This document shows positions 18,581-19,484 of a stretch of 19,484 nt of DNA, in pieces. Below the pieces are notes generated by a model. It was not told the DNA's origin. It made no database searches and saw nothing but the letters and a program-made list of their open reading frames with translations. This DNA comes from Emmonsiellopsis sp. PD_33 (Eukaryota > Ascomycota > Eurotiomycetes > Onygenales > Ajellomycetaceae). Location: positions 1 through 19,484 of the forward strand of contig JANTQF010000508.1 in NCBI GenBank assembly GCA_032988165.1, written 5' to 3'. The translations under genes were made by a program, and so were the position numbers. Within the stretch, counting starts at the first letter, position 1. Each line of letters opens with the position of its first letter.

Positions 18581-19484
18581 ATGGCTCCCCAAGACCGTAT
18601 CGCGCAGGTGTCCTCCCACCTCAACTATCCCCAGGGCATGCTTGCTGGCCAAGTTGCCATCATCACTGGTGCCGGACAGGGAATTGGTGCTGAGGCTGCT
18701 CGGCTGTTCGCGAACGAGGGGGCGAAGGTTGTTATTGCCGATTTGGATGCCAGTTAGTATCCTTCATATCTACTGTATTTGCTAGATAAAAATGGTTCTC
18801 AAGATAGAAAAACTAACAGACTATCCGTGAAAAACCAGAAAAGGCAGAGGGTGTCGCAAAGGAAATCAACGACGCCAGTGCCGGACGGGCCATTGCCGTT
18901 GCAGGCGATGTGACGGATTCCGAATATATCAAGAGAGTGGTTCAGAAGGCGGCCGAGTTTGGAAACGGGAAGATTCATATCATTGTTAACAATGCTGGGT
19001 TTACGTGGGATGGTGTCATTCACAAGGTTAGATAACTCCCCTTTCTATGGACCCTGCGTCTATATAAATGCAGAACAGTGCGCGGATATCTATGTTTGAT
19101 CAATACAGCTACTAACATACTCTAAAATACCCAGCTCACCGATAAACAATGGGACACCATCATTGCCGTCCACGCCACTGCCCCCTTCAAACTCGTCCAG
19201 GCCGCCGCCCCTTACTTCCGCGTGAAGGACGGCGAGCAGAGAGTCATCGTCAACATCAGCAGCACCAGCGGCATCCACGGAAACCCGTAAGTGCCTATCC
19301 ACCCCCCCCCCCCAAAAAAAGAAACCTAAACTATTTCTGGAATGGAATACGCTTTATCACCAAACCTCACCGGTAATCTGGAACTCCACTCTCAGCTGCA
19401 AAAATACACTAGCCTTTGCCTTGCCCCTTCATTCTCGCTCGGCAGCGCACACGTCTGACATCCAGTCACATTCCTCGATCCCGG
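18581..19484 (+). CDS. Short-chain dehydrogenase/reductase (FabG-like), 5' part only, runs off the window
   Basis: An NAD(P)H-dependent oxidoreductase of the classical SDR family. Exons seen: 18581-18752, 18839-19026 and 19135-19286. Introns have donors GTTAGT, GTTAGA and GTAAGT; CTAAC branch-like elements lie near 18822 and 19113. The frame closes at both joins. Diagnostic motifs present: the Rossmann glycine motif TGAGQGIG at about residues 28-35, the acidic end of beta-2 (VVIADLDA, which suggests an NAD(H) preference by an Asp rather than a basic residue), DVTDSE, the NNAG motif, and VNISSTSG with the catalytic Ser. The Tyr-x-x-x-Lys pair must lie beyond the window. The third intron starts at 19287 and no plausible acceptor followed by the expected GQxNYxxxK-type exon appears before the edge, so the intron is at least 198 nt. 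The physiological substrate is unknown; FabG-like and peroxisomal-type reductases are both possible. Confidence 0.88.
19302..19320. repeat. C12-A7 homopolymer pair inside a dehydrogenase intron
   Basis: A run of 12 C followed directly by 7 A, 15 nt into the third intron of the dehydrogenase gene. Run lengths may be affected by sequencing error. Confidence 0.85.

Noticed and set aside
1..19484. CRISPR arrays, rRNA, tRNA, insertion sequences, biosynthetic cluster
   Set aside because: None of the needed repeats, folds or core genes could be seen; the genes are unrelated housekeeping functions.

Overview
The window looks like an ordinary, gene-dense segment of a filamentous ascomycete nuclear genome. 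The evidence is short introns of 46-135 nt with GT...AG ends and CTAAC/CTGAC-like branch points, compact intergenic spaces, conserved eukaryotic housekeeping genes and family types typical of Eurotiomycetes. An onygenalean or aspergillus-like fungus is my guess; I could not test it by search. All exon structures below were reconstructed by hand from splice signals, reading-frame closure and recalled family conservation.

Layout, left to right. 1-905: non-coding, with an extreme homopurine tract (A24 and G20 runs) and some promoter/splice-like signals. 906-2080 (-): unrecognised multi-pass membrane protein, 3 exons. 2081-3132: mostly non-coding, with one doubtful small spliced ORF. 3133-6244 (-): VPS35, the retromer core subunit, 7 exons including a 23-nt micro-exon. 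6881-7429 (-): small secreted Ser/Thr/Pro-rich protein. 8108-10519 (-): WD40 protein resembling TFIIIC subunit Tfc6. 10980-12081 (+): DUF1749 alpha/beta hydrolase (SidJ-like). 12535-13350 (-): DPM1, dolichol-phosphate mannose synthase. 13809-15392 (+): TRAPPC12-like TPR protein. 15661-16767 (-): SAC3/GANP or CSN8/PSMD8/eIF3K-type domain protein. 17049-18026 (+): PAQR/haemolysin-III (Izh-like) membrane receptor. 18581 to the right edge (+): short-chain dehydrogenase/reductase, cut by the window end.

Several genes serve the endomembrane system: VPS35 (endosome-to-Golgi retrieval), TRAPPC12-like (Golgi/ER tethering), DPM1 (ER glycosylation donor) and PAQR. There is no operon or cluster logic, and I read the grouping as chance synteny. 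Divergent pairs sharing a promoter region are TFIIIC-like/DUF1749, DPM1/TRAPPC12-like and SAC3-like/PAQR.

I found no mobile element, CRISPR array, rRNA or tRNA, and nothing that makes a convincing new biological system. The most unusual items are the dense cluster of perfect palindromes in the DPM1/TRAPPC12 intergenic region, the VPS35 micro-exon and acidic EST-repeat insertion, the A24/G20 homopurine tract, a small start-switch/intron-retention arrangement in the TRAPPC12-like gene, and the unrecognised membrane protein.
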